This document shows positions 25,552-32,819 of a DNA stretch of 64,000 nt, in pieces (position 1 is the stretch's first letter; every line of letters begins with the position of its first letter). The stretch is from positions 4,154,001-4,218,000 of the forward strand of contig NZ_CP022436.1 of NCBI RefSeq assembly GCF_002224285.1. Reading direction: 5' to 3'. Below the pieces are notes generated by a model. That model ran no database searches. It was not told the DNA's origin and worked only from the letters and a program-made list of their open reading frames with translations. The stretch comes from Arthrobacter sp. YN (lineage in GTDB: Bacteria; Actinomycetota; Actinomycetes; Actinomycetales; Micrococcaceae). The position numbers and the translations under genes are program-made.

Positions 25552-26364
25552 ATGGGCAAGTACTATTACCCGCAGGGCGGCCTGCCGCCGCAGACGCAAC
25601 TGACCACCGAGCGGGCCATCGTCACCGAGGCGTACACGGTGATCCCCAAGGGCGTCATGACGGACATCGTCACCAGCAACCTGCCGGGCTTCTCCAACAC
25701 GCGGTCGTGGATCATCGCACGGCCGATCTCCGGTTTCGCCACCACGTTCTCCCAGCTGATCGTGGAGATCGCACCGGGCGGCGGGGCTCCCAAGGCCGAG
25801 TTCGAGTCCGGCGTTGAAGGCGTCATCTTCGTCACCAAGGGCCAGGTCAACCTGACCCTCGACGGCGAGCTGCACCACCTTGAAGAGGGCGGCTACGCCT
25901 ACCTCGCCGCCGGTTCAGAGTGGGGCCTGGAGAACGTGTCCGACGACATCGTGTCCTTCCACTGGATCCGCAAGGCCTACGAGCGGCTCGAAGGTTTCGA
26001 AGCCAAGTCCTTCGTCACCAACGAGAAGGACGTGGAGCCCACCTCCATGCCGGACACCGACGACGTCTGGAAGACCACGCGCTTCACGGACTCCAGCGAC
26101 CTCGCCCACGACATGCAGGTCAACATCGTCACTTTCCAGCCCGGCGGTGTGATCCCCTTCCCGGAGACCCACGTCATGGAGCACGGCCTGTACGTGCTTG
26201 AGGGCAAGGCCATGTACCTGCTGAACAACGACTGGGTTGAGGTGGAGGCTGGCGACTTCATGTGGCTGCGCGCGTTCTGCCCGCAGGCTTGCTACGCCGG
26301 TGGCCCTGGCGAGTTCCGTTACCTGCTGTACAAGGACATGAACCGCCAGGTGAAGCTCACCTAG
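25552..26364 (+). CDS. allE: (S)-ureidoglycine aminohydrolase
   Basis: A 270-residue bicupin that releases ammonia from ureidoglycine to give ureidoglycolate, manganese-dependent in known relatives. The start MGKYYYPQGGLPPQT, the segment TVIPKGVMTDIVTSNLPGF and the two cupin halves are typical: FVTKGQVNLTLDGELHHLEE in the first and the metal-binding FPETHVMEHGLYVLEGKAMY in the second. TAGGAG is nine bases before the ATG. It is the last gene of the malic enzyme-malate synthase-DUF6986 operon, showing that the operon serves ureide-derived glyoxylate. Allantoinase and allantoate amidohydrolase are not in the window. Confidence 0.95.
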   Translation: MGKYYYPQGGLPPQTQLTTERAIVTEAYTVIPKGVMTDIVTSNLPGFSNTRSWIIARPISGFATTFSQLIVEIAPGGGAPKAEFESGVEGVIFVTKGQVNLTLDGELHHLEEGGYAYLAAGSEWGLENVSDDIVSFHWIRKAYERLEGFEAKSFVTNEKDVEPTSMPDTDDVWKTTRFTDSSDLAHDMQVNIVTFQPGGVIPFPETHVMEHGLYVLEGKAMYLLNNDWVEVEAGDFMWLRAFCPQACYAGGPGEFRYLLYKDMNRQVKLT

Positions 26365-26382
26365 TCTTTGCCCCGCTTGTCC

Positions 26383-26434
26383 CGAGATCGCCGGAACGCT
26401 GCCAGTTCGCCTGGAGCTTTCCGGCGATTTCGCG
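26383..26434. repeat. Interspersed palindromic repeat, family 2, copy b
   Basis: CGAGATCGCCGGAAC (26383-26397) faces TTCCGGCGATTTCGCG (26419-26434) with a 21-base loop sharing GCTGCCA and TTCGC with copy a. It lies between the convergent ends of allE and the small membrane-protein gene, a position that suits terminator use. Confidence 0.85.
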
Positions 26435-26448
26435 TTTCTGCGGCGAAC

Positions 26449-26760
26449 TCAGCGCTCTGGGTGGCTTCCGCGGCGGCCTATGGCGAGTCCCGCCCAGAAT
26501 GCGAGGACCAGCAGGCCAACGCCTGCCACGGCCAATCCGAGCTGGGTCCCTTTACTCACGAAGGAGCCGTTGTCCCCCACGAACACCTCGTTGCTGAGTG
26601 GCGCGTAGGCAAACCAGCCGACGTTCGTTTCCAAGTTGCTCCACGCCACCACTACCCCGGCGATCACCGCGATCAGTCCCAGCAAAGGCACGACGACGGC
26701 AGCCAGTCTGCGTGCAGGCTGCGGCGTGTTCTGTTCCCCGGATATGTTGCGTTCCCCCAT
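26449..26760 (-). CDS. Small membrane protein with two transmembrane helices
   Basis: 103 residues. After a polar N-terminus (MGERNISGEQNTPQPARR) comes a hydrophobic helix LAAVVVPLLGLIAVIAGVVV, then a roughly 30-residue external loop with NVGWFAYAPLSN and GDNGSFVSK, then a second helix GLAVAGVGLLVLAFWAGLAI and a basic C-terminus RRGSHPER. No named family is recognised. A start 33 bases upstream (26793) is also open. The gene is preceded on its strand by the MmcQ/YjbR gene and the family 1 repeat. Confidence 0.7.
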   Translation of the reverse strand: MGERNISGEQNTPQPARRLAAVVVPLLGLIAVIAGVVVAWSNLETNVGWFAYAPLSNEVFVGDNGSFVSKGTQLGLAVAGVGLLVLAFWAGLAIGRRGSHPER

Positions 26761-26788
26761 GCCGCCGAGTCTAACCTGCGCGTCCGCA

Positions 26789-26854
26789 CCCAACTGGGTA
26801 ACAGCACATGTTCTACTGAGCGCTCAATGGGACGTTTGCTGTTACTCAGTTGGG
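26789..26854. repeat. Interspersed palindromic repeat, family 1, copy B
   Basis: CCCAACTGGGTAACAGC at the left and GACGTTTGCTGTTACTCAG plus TTGGG at the right give a long imperfect stem, with CTACTGAGCGCTCA in the loop where copy A has ACTGAGGGCTCA. The right arm contains the stop codon of the MmcQ/YjbR gene. Compare 3774-3839 and 49576-49641. Confidence 0.85.
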
Positions 26855-27160
26855 TTTGCCTGGGCCGCCGGCGATTCGGTACGACTCCTGCAGCAGCTCA
26901 TCCAACTCGTCCGTGCCGATTCGCTCGAGCCTGATCAGCATGAGTTGCGGGGATTGGTCGTGATGTGGGGTCCAGAAGAAGGTGTCAGGTTCCATGGCTG
27001 CGAGCGCTTCGCGTTCATCGGTTTTGACGGTGCCCACGCCTTCTTCCCAGATGCGGGCCATGAGCGTCTTGGCGAACCATGCGGGCTGTCCCCAACTGGG
27101 ACGCTCACTTACACCGGGCATGCCCAGGCAGATGCGCCGGATATCGTCTTCTGTGGCCAT
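26846..27160 (-). CDS. MmcQ/YjbR family protein
   Basis: A 104-residue protein of the YjbR fold, which has a MarC/DNA-binding-like alpha/beta structure and uncertain role. Family landmarks are LGMPGVSERPSWGQPAWFA (the P-x-x-x-E-x-x-x-W-G pattern), KTLMARIWEEGVGTVKTD and PDTFFWTPHHDQSPQLMLIR followed by LDELLQESYRIA. The gene starts with MATEDDIRRIC, usual for the family. Its stop codon lies in the family 1 repeat. No operon partner is obvious. Confidence 0.88.
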   Translation of the reverse strand: MATEDDIRRICLGMPGVSERPSWGQPAWFAKTLMARIWEEGVGTVKTDEREALAAMEPDTFFWTPHHDQSPQLMLIRLERIGTDELDELLQESYRIAGGPGKPN

Positions 27161-27333
27161 GGTTCACTGTGGCATTTGTTCTTGTGCCACGACAAGGGCG
27201 TCCGCTATTTGCCCATGCCAAAAGTCAGGCCCTCCTGGGTCATCGACAAAGCACAAGGTAGCACCGGCGTCGTAGCTGTCGGCTGCCCTGCCAAGTCGCG
27301 GGAAACGTGCACGGCTCCCGGGAAGGCTGCCAC

Positions 27334-27355
27334 ATCGCCGGAACGTTCCGGCGAT
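27334..27355. repeat. Interspersed palindromic repeat, family 2, copy c
   Basis: A perfect 22-bp palindrome, ATCGCCGGAAC joined directly to GTTCCGGCGAT, preceded by GCTGCCAC as in copies a and b. It is the core of family 2 with the loop deleted. Confidence 0.85.
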
Positions 27356-27378
27356 CCGGCACGGTTCCCACCAACTCG

Positions 27379-27426
27379 GTGAAGCTCGAGGTGAAGCTCG
27401 AGGTGAAGCCCGAGGTGAAGCTCGAT
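27379..27426. repeat. 12-bp tandem repeat, four copies
   Basis: GTGAAGCTCGAG is repeated at 27379, 27391, 27403 (one change) and 27415 (last base changed). It is intergenic, about 65 bases before the DinB gene start. In a coding frame it would read VKLE repeats, but no gene extends across it. Confidence 0.9.
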
Positions 27427-27490
27427 CCCCGTCGAGCCCGAGCCCGCGGCCCCTGCCCCAGCGCGAAGGGCCTTGGGTAGAGTGCTCCCC

Positions 27491-28078
27491 ATGGATGACA
27501 AAGCGATGTTGCTCGGCTATTTGCGGCTCCGGAGGGCGGACTTGCTCGGCAAGGTGGAGAACCTCAGCGAGTACGACGCCAGGCGGCCCTTGACCCCTAC
27601 CGGCACCAACTTGCTGGGCTTGGTGAAGCACGTGGCCAGCGTGGAGCTGGACTACTTCGGGGTGACATTCGGGCGGCCCAGCGGCAAGGAGATGCCGTGG
27701 CTGGCGGAGGACGCCGAACCGGATTCCGATATGTGGGTCCCTGCAACTGAGAGCCGGGAAGAGATCCTGGAACTGCACCATTTTTCCGCGAAGCACAGCG
27801 ACGAAACCATTGAGTCCCTTCCCTTGGATGCGCCGGGCGTTGTGCCATGGTGGTCTGAGGAGAAGAAGAACGTCACGCTCCACCAGATCCTGGTCCATAT
27901 GTGCGTGGAAACCGCCAGGCATGCGGGACACGCAGACATCATTCGCGAGCTCATCGACGGCTCCGCGGGTCAGAGGCCTGGGGATCCCAACATCCCGAGC
28001 CGCAACTCCGAGGAATGGGCAGCCCACCGGTACCGCATCGAGGAAGCAGCCAGGGAGGCCAATCGTCGCCACTTCTGA
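27491..28078 (+). CDS. DinB family protein
   Basis: A 195-residue four-helix-bundle protein of the DinB/DUF664 type. LLGYLRLRRADLLGKVENLS opens the first helix; TNLLGLVKHVASVELDYFGV carries the first metal-ligand histidine and VTLHQILVHMCVETARHAGH the second and third in the usual H-x-x-x-H spacing, followed by ADIIRELIDG. Related proteins include thiol-dependent S-transferases that use mycothiol or bacillithiol. The function here is not known. No operon partner is present. ATG at 27491 follows a gene-free repeat region. Confidence 0.88.
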   Translation: MDDKAMLLGYLRLRRADLLGKVENLSEYDARRPLTPTGTNLLGLVKHVASVELDYFGVTFGRPSGKEMPWLAEDAEPDSDMWVPATESREEILELHHFSAKHSDETIESLPLDAPGVVPWWSEEKKNVTLHQILVHMCVETARHAGHADIIRELIDGSAGQRPGDPNIPSRNSEEWAAHRYRIEEAAREANRRHF

Positions 28079-28181
28079 ACCTTCAGAGCCCACGCATATG
28101 TTGGGCAAACCTCCCGCGTAGCCTCGCTCCGTAGAAATGGCGGCCGCCACCGCAAGCCTCCCCCACAAACTTGATGCGAAC

Positions 28182-28210
28182 TTGAGCCAAACGAAAAGGT
28201 TCCTTGATAT
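28182..28210 (+). promoter_or_regulatory. Putative sigma-70-type promoter
   Basis: TTGAGC (28182-28187) and TGATAT (28205-28210) are separated by exactly 17 bases. The pair lies about 93 bases before the preferred start of the ATPase-domain gene and after the DinB stop. No other promoter-like pair stands out in this gap. Confidence 0.45.
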
Positions 28211-28302
28211 AGCGGCGCCACGCTGGAATCAGTCGGAACACCAATACCGAGGGGTTTCGGCAACGAATCTCAAGTATGAAAGACATCGATGTGGGGGACG
28301 CA

Positions 28303-28776
28303 ATGGAGCAGTCATCATCACTCAGCGAGGTAGTTGCCGTCAAAGGCATCATCCAGGACCAACACCCCGTGGATTTCTACGCGCTGGGCGTCGCTGGATG
28401 CATCGACCGGCTCGCCGCGCCGCTCCGCCGCACCGGCGTCACCGTGCACTGGCACACCCCGCATCACGGCATCGAGATCTCGTCGAAGGCCGCCGCCCTC
28501 CTCTATCACGTGGCGCAGGAGACCTTCAGCAACACCCTCAATTACGCCGATGCCAGCCAGCTCACCGTCCGCCTCAACGCCGTCTACCACGGCATCCAGC
28601 TGACCATCACGGACGACGGCGCCGGTTTTGAAATCCACGCCTCGCCCAGCGGCCGGCGGCACGGTTTCGGCCTGCTGCTGATGTCCATCGCAGTGCACGA
28701 CGCCGGCGGGACAGTAGACATCGACTCTGCACTTGGGCGGGGCACCAGTGTGAGGGTCACGCTGCCGTTGGATTGA
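28303..28776 (+). CDS. Stand-alone histidine-kinase-type ATPase domain protein
   Basis: 157 residues that consist almost only of a HATPase_c domain of the NarX/HisKA_3 group: LLYHVAQETFSNTLNYADAS is the N box, ITDDGAGFE the G1 box, GFGLLLMSIAVHDAGG the G2 region and GRGTSVRVTLPLD the end. The dimerisation/histidine phosphotransfer helix normally placed before it is missing, so it cannot be an ordinary sensor kinase. GGGGGAC five bases before the ATG at 28303 supports that start; ATG 28276 is also open. No response regulator gene adjoins. It may be an anti-sigma-type kinase or a truncated kinase. Confidence 0.75.
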   Translation: MEQSSSLSEVVAVKGIIQDQHPVDFYALGVAGCIDRLAAPLRRTGVTVHWHTPHHGIEISSKAAALLYHVAQETFSNTLNYADASQLTVRLNAVYHGIQLTITDDGAGFEIHASPSGRRHGFGLLLMSIAVHDAGGTVDIDSALGRGTSVRVTLPLD

Positions 28777-28882
28777 GTCCGATTTGGGACCTTATTTGGG
28801 CTCCCAGCCATTTCCCAACCGCGTTGCCGGACGTATTCTGTAGCTACTTTTCAGCCTGACATCCCGACGGAATGGCACGAAA

Positions 28883-31078
28883 ATGGCGCGCAACAAGGGT
28901 CCAAAGCTCGGTTTCGGCAAGGTCCTCCTGAGGGTCTTCGGGTACTTCCTGGTGAGTATCCTCTGCGGCGTGTTGATCTCCGGGCTGGTGGTCCCGGTGG
29001 TGGCGTTCACCAGCACCACCGTGGGCGGGTCGATCGGGTTCTATGAGGACCTGCCGAGCGAACTGAACGTCGATTCCCCCTCCCTTTCCAGCACCGTGGT
29101 CTCCGCAGACGGCCAACACATCGCCACGTTCTACGCAGAAAACCGGGTCAAAGTTCCCTTGGAGGAGATGTCACCGTTTATCCGGGAAGCCATCGTGGCG
29201 ATCGAAGACAGCCGCTTTTACGATCACGCCGGCGTAGACGCGCAGGGCATCATCCGGGCGTTGAGCTCCAACCTGACCAAAGGCACACGGCAAGGGGCAT
29301 CCACGCTGACGCAGCAATATGTCACCAACGTGCTCAACGAGTCGCGGCTGTCCGAGGGGCGTCCTGAGGACGTGGTGCTCAGCGGCCAGAAAACCATGGG
29401 AGACAAACTCCGCGAGGTCAAACTCGCCCTCGAGTTGGAGAAGCGGTTCAACAAGGAACAGATCCTTGAGGGATACCTGAACATCGTGTTCTTCAACCGG
29501 GACGCCTACGGCATTGAAGCCGCATCACGATACTTCTTCAGCACCTCCGCGAAGGACCTGACCCTGCCACAGGCCGCGGTCCTTGCCGGACTGGTCAACG
29601 GGCCCAGCATTTACGACCCCATCGTGGACCCGGATGCGGCGTTGAGCCGGCGCAACCTCGTCCTGGACCGGATGCTGGAACAGGGCATGATCACGGCAGT
29701 AGACCACGGCGTGGCAGTGGCAACACCCATAGAGCTGAACATCACGCCTTCCCGGCAGGGGTGCGCGGGGGCAGCTATAGCCACCTACTTCTGTGACTAT
29801 GTCTCCCACCTGATCCTCAACGACGAGACCTATGGTTCCACCGTCAACGAGCGCGAGCGATTGCTCTACCGGGGTGGCCTCACCATCACCACCACCTTGG
29901 ACAGCAGGCTCCAAGCCGTTGCCCAGGCCCAAGTGGACGCCTCTGCCGGGGACAACCCGGACAAATGGGGCGCGGCCATGACCACGGTGCAACCCGGCAC
30001 CGGCAAGATCCTGGCCATGGCGCAGAACACGGTCTTCGTGCCACAGGAAGGAAAATACGATACCCAGCTGAACTTCAACGTGGACGCCAAGGACGAGAAC
30101 GGCTACGACCTCAACGGTGCCGGTGGTTTCCAGCCGGGATCCACCATGAAACCGTTCATCTACGCCGAGTGGCTCAACCAAGGCAAGCACCCCACGGCCG
30201 TGGTTGACGCCTCACGCAGGGTCTACCCCGTGGGGTTCCCGTGGCGTTCCAGTTGCGGAAGGGTGTTGGGCGGCTACAGCTCCGCCCAGAAGGCACAGAA
30301 TCTGGGCGCCGACGACGACCTGCAAAACAACGATGTGGGCTACTACCGCGCCATGCCTATCAACTACGGCCTCTACAACTCCATCAACACCGCAACGTTC
30401 GCCACGGCAGCGCAATTGGACTTCTGCGGCATCCAGAAAATGGTGGACACCGTGGGTTTGCACAGCGGCCTCGACAACGCTCCGGTGAACATGCACCAGA
30501 TCGGCAACCTCCTTGGCTCCATCGGCGTGGCGCCCCTGGTCCTGGCGAGCGCCTACGCAACCTTCGCCAACGACGGCACCTACTGCGCCCCCATCGCGAT
30601 TACTGGGATCAGCGACGCCCAGGGCCGGCAGTTCGAAGCCCAAACACCCCAATGCCGGGAGGCCGTGAAACCGTCGGTGGCCCGTGGCGTCAACGCCGTC
30701 CTGCAGGATGTCCTCAAGATGGGCTCCGGCGTATGGATCGAGCCCAAGGTCCACACCAAGGTTCCCGTAGCTGCCAAGACCGGCACGTCCAACAACAACG
30801 GAGCCACGTGGGTGGCCGGCTACACCACCTCTCTTGCCACGGCGTCGTTCTTTGGGGATACGACGGCGGGACAGCAGCGAGCCGGGCAGAACGTCACCAT
30901 CAACGGAAAGTTCTACAAATCCCTTGACGGTTACATGATCGCCGGACCGCAGTGGGCAAACTACATGGTGGAAGCCACGGCCCTCTACCCGAGCGGGCCC
31001 TTCGCGGCACCTGCTCCCCCGCCGGCGCCGGCACCTGTCACCACTGTGCCCGCGGTTCCGCGGCTGACGGGACGGTAG
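28883..31078 (+). CDS. Class A penicillin-binding protein (transglycosylase/transpeptidase)
   Basis: A 731-residue bifunctional peptidoglycan synthase. A short basic cytoplasmic tail is followed by one membrane helix (FLVSILCGVLISGLVVPVVA). The GT51 domain has the catalytic glutamate in AIVAIEDSRFYDHAGVDAQG, then GASTLTQQYVTN and REVKLALELEKRFNKEQILE. The transpeptidase domain has the serine of GSTMKPF, an intermediate SxN-type motif and KTGTSNNNGATWVAGYT. A Pro/Ala-rich tail closes the protein. The last 41 bases overlap the 3' end of the converging flavoprotein gene. The ATG at 28883 has no strong ribosome site. Confidence 0.95.
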   Translation: MARNKGPKLGFGKVLLRVFGYFLVSILCGVLISGLVVPVVAFTSTTVGGSIGFYEDLPSELNVDSPSLSSTVVSADGQHIATFYAENRVKVPLEEMSPFIREAIVAIEDSRFYDHAGVDAQGIIRALSSNLTKGTRQGASTLTQQYVTNVLNESRLSEGRPEDVVLSGQKTMGDKLREVKLALELEKRFNKEQILEGYLNIVFFNRDAYGIEAASRYFFSTSAKDLTLPQAAVLAGLVNGPSIYDPIVDPDAALSRRNLVLDRMLEQGMITAVDHGVAVATPIELNITPSRQGCAGAAIATYFCDYVSHLILNDETYGSTVNERERLLYRGGLTITTTLDSRLQAVAQAQVDASAGDNPDKWGAAMTTVQPGTGKILAMAQNTVFVPQEGKYDTQLNFNVDAKDENGYDLNGAGGFQPGSTMKPFIYAEWLNQGKHPTAVVDASRRVYPVGFPWRSSCGRVLGGYSSAQKAQNLGADDDLQNNDVGYYRAMPINYGLYNSINTATFATAAQLDFCGIQKMVDTVGLHSGLDNAPVNMHQIGNLLGSIGVAPLVLASAYATFANDGTYCAPIAITGISDAQGRQFEAQTPQCREAVKPSVARGVNAVLQDVLKMGSGVWIEPKVHTKVPVAAKTGTSNNNGATWVAGYTTSLATASFFGDTTAGQQRAGQNVTINGKFYKSLDGYMIAGPQWANYMVEATALYPSGPFAAPAPPPAPAPVTTVPAVPRLTGR

Positions 31079-32819
31079 CGCGCGTACCGTCGTCCTCGTA
31101 GCTGTCCGCACCGGCGAGGTGACGGCCCGCGATGTACCCGAACGTCAGCGCCGGGCCAAGGTTGATGCCGCCCGCGGGGTAGTGCCCGCCCATGACGTTG
31201 GCTTGGTCGTTGCCGGCGACGTACAGGCCCTCGATGGGGACGCCGTCGTCATTGAGCGCCCGTGACAGCCCATCCGTGTCGACCCCCGCAAAGGTGCCGA
31301 AGCTGCCCGGCACCACCCTCACCGCGTAGAACGGCCCCTTCCCGAGGGCCCCCAGTGACGGGTTCGGCCGGTTGGTGGGATCACCGCTGTAGCGGTTGAA
31401 GGCCGTCCCGCCGCGTCCGAAATCGGGGTCGACGCCGTCGCGGGCGTTGGCGTTGAACCTCGCCACGGTGCGGCGCAACTCGGCGGGGTCGATACCGCAC
31501 TTCGTAGCAAGTTCTTCCAGCGTCCGGCCCTTGATGAGGTACCCGGAACGCAGATAAGGGAACAACGGGACGGGCAGCGGTTTGGCCATTCCCAGCGGGA
31601 ATTTCCGCACGAACCGACTGTCCGCGATCTGCCACGACTCCACGGTCTCCCCTTCCGGCGTCGCCGCGATGAGCGCCTCAACATAGTCGTAGTAGCCGTT
31701 GGCCTCGTTCACGAACCGCTTCCCGTCCGAGCGGACCCCGATGCTGCCGGGCTTGGCCCGGTCCATGATGTGTGGGAACACGCCGGTCCGGCCGTTGCGA
31801 TACGCCACCAGCGATACCGGGCACCACGCAGCCGGCGACTTCACGTCGGTCCTGAAACGGGCTCCCACTGACTCAGCCAGGTTGATGCCGTCACCGGCGG
31901 TCTCGCGCGGGGAAAGCGTCCAGTGCTCCCGGCCCGTGGGCGTCTTGGGAAACAGCTCCTTGCGACGCTGAACATCGTTGGGGAAACCGCCGGTGGCCAG
32001 CACGACGCCGCGGCCGGCGTTGATCTGCAGCTCGCCTTCCGGGGAACGCACGACGGCGCCGGTCACCTTGCCGTTGTCGTCGCGGAGTAACGCTGTGGCA
32101 GGGGTGGAGACGCGGAGGTCGACGCCCAGATCATCTGCGGACTTCATGAGCCTGCCGGTGAGCGCTGTGCCGTTGACCAGCTGCATGTTGCGGCGGTGGG
32201 TCAGCAGGTCAAGGAGGTGGAAGCCGAAACGCCACCCCGCGTGGAAGATCCCTTTGAGGTTTCCTTGTGATGCTGAGAGGAACTTGCTGAGGTCCGGCCC
32301 TGCCATGATGCCCATGCCGAGGAAGGACGTCTCGTACAGCTGATGACGCATCTTGGCGCGAAGGGCCGGCTTGATGCTGCGGGCATTAAGGGGTTTGGGC
32401 CCTACAGAGCGGTTGCCTTTGCCAGCGCCTGGGAGCTTGCCGTAAATGTCGTTGATCTTGCTGCCCGGAACGAACTGCAGGGACGTCTTTTCCTGGAAGA
32501 AACCCACCATGTGCGGGGCAGCCTCAAGGAAGGCCTCCACGTTCCGCTCCCGGTAGTCGTCGCCGAGGACGGCGCGGAGGTAAGTCCGGAATGTCTCCTT
32601 GTCTTCGTTGACGCCCTCGGCTTTCGCCAGTGGGTTACCCGGGGCCCACGCCCAGCCGCCGGACCACGAGGTTGCGCCGCCGCAGACACTGGATTTCTCC
32701 ACGACGATGACTTTCAGTCCGTGATAGGCCGCTGTCACTGCCGCAGCGAGACCTCCGGCTCCTGAGCCGATGACGAGGACATCGCAGTCAAGGGTGGGAA
32801 CGGACGGGGTGCTGTTCAT
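31038..32819 (-). CDS. FAD-dependent KstD/fumarate-reductase-like dehydrogenase 1
   Basis: A 593-residue flavoprotein. VLVIGSGAGGLAAAVTAAYH binds the ADP part of FAD, and the C-terminal YVAGNDQANVMGGHYPAGGI plus LGPALTFGYIAGRHLAG is the pattern of 3-ketosteroid 1-dehydrogenases and relatives that oxidise or reduce a C-C bond next to a carbonyl. The substrate is not known; a steroid is only one option. ATG at 32819 overlaps the stop of the upstream fusion gene as ATGA, so the two are coupled. It resembles the second flavoprotein of this island (41988-43616) in fold and motifs. Its 3' end overlaps the penicillin-binding protein gene. Confidence 0.85.
   Translation of the reverse strand: MNSTPSVPTLDCDVLVIGSGAGGLAAAVTAAYHGLKVIVVEKSSVCGGATSWSGGWAWAPGNPLAKAEGVNEDKETFRTYLRAVLGDDYRERNVEAFLEAAPHMVGFFQEKTSLQFVPGSKINDIYGKLPGAGKGNRSVGPKPLNARSIKPALRAKMRHQLYETSFLGMGIMAGPDLSKFLSASQGNLKGIFHAGWRFGFHLLDLLTHRRNMQLVNGTALTGRLMKSADDLGVDLRVSTPATALLRDDNGKVTGAVVRSPEGELQINAGRGVVLATGGFPNDVQRRKELFPKTPTGREHWTLSPRETAGDGINLAESVGARFRTDVKSPAAWCPVSLVAYRNGRTGVFPHIMDRAKPGSIGVRSDGKRFVNEANGYYDYVEALIAATPEGETVESWQIADSRFVRKFPLGMAKPLPVPLFPYLRSGYLIKGRTLEELATKCGIDPAELRRTVARFNANARDGVDPDFGRGGTAFNRYSGDPTNRPNPSLGALGKGPFYAVRVVPGSFGTFAGVDTDGLSRALNDDGVPIEGLYVAGNDQANVMGGHYPAGGINLGPALTFGYIAGRHLAGADSYEDDGTRATVPSAAEPRAQW

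Larger units (their letters stand above)
27161..27490. other. Intergenic region with palindrome and tandem repeat
   Basis: 330 bases with no confident gene. It contains a family 2 palindrome (27334-27355) and a 12-bp tandem repeat (27379-27426). On the minus strand, 27164-27290 reads SYDAGATLCFVDDPGGPDFW and then HGQIADALVVAQEQMPQ before a stop; this looks protein-like and may be the tail of a lost gene, but no start or family can be given. Confidence 0.5.

Noticed and set aside
31038-31078. Truncation of either the penicillin-binding protein or flavoprotein gene at their overlap
   Set aside because: Both proteins reach their normal C-terminal ends; the 41-base antisense overlap is a simple convergent overlap.
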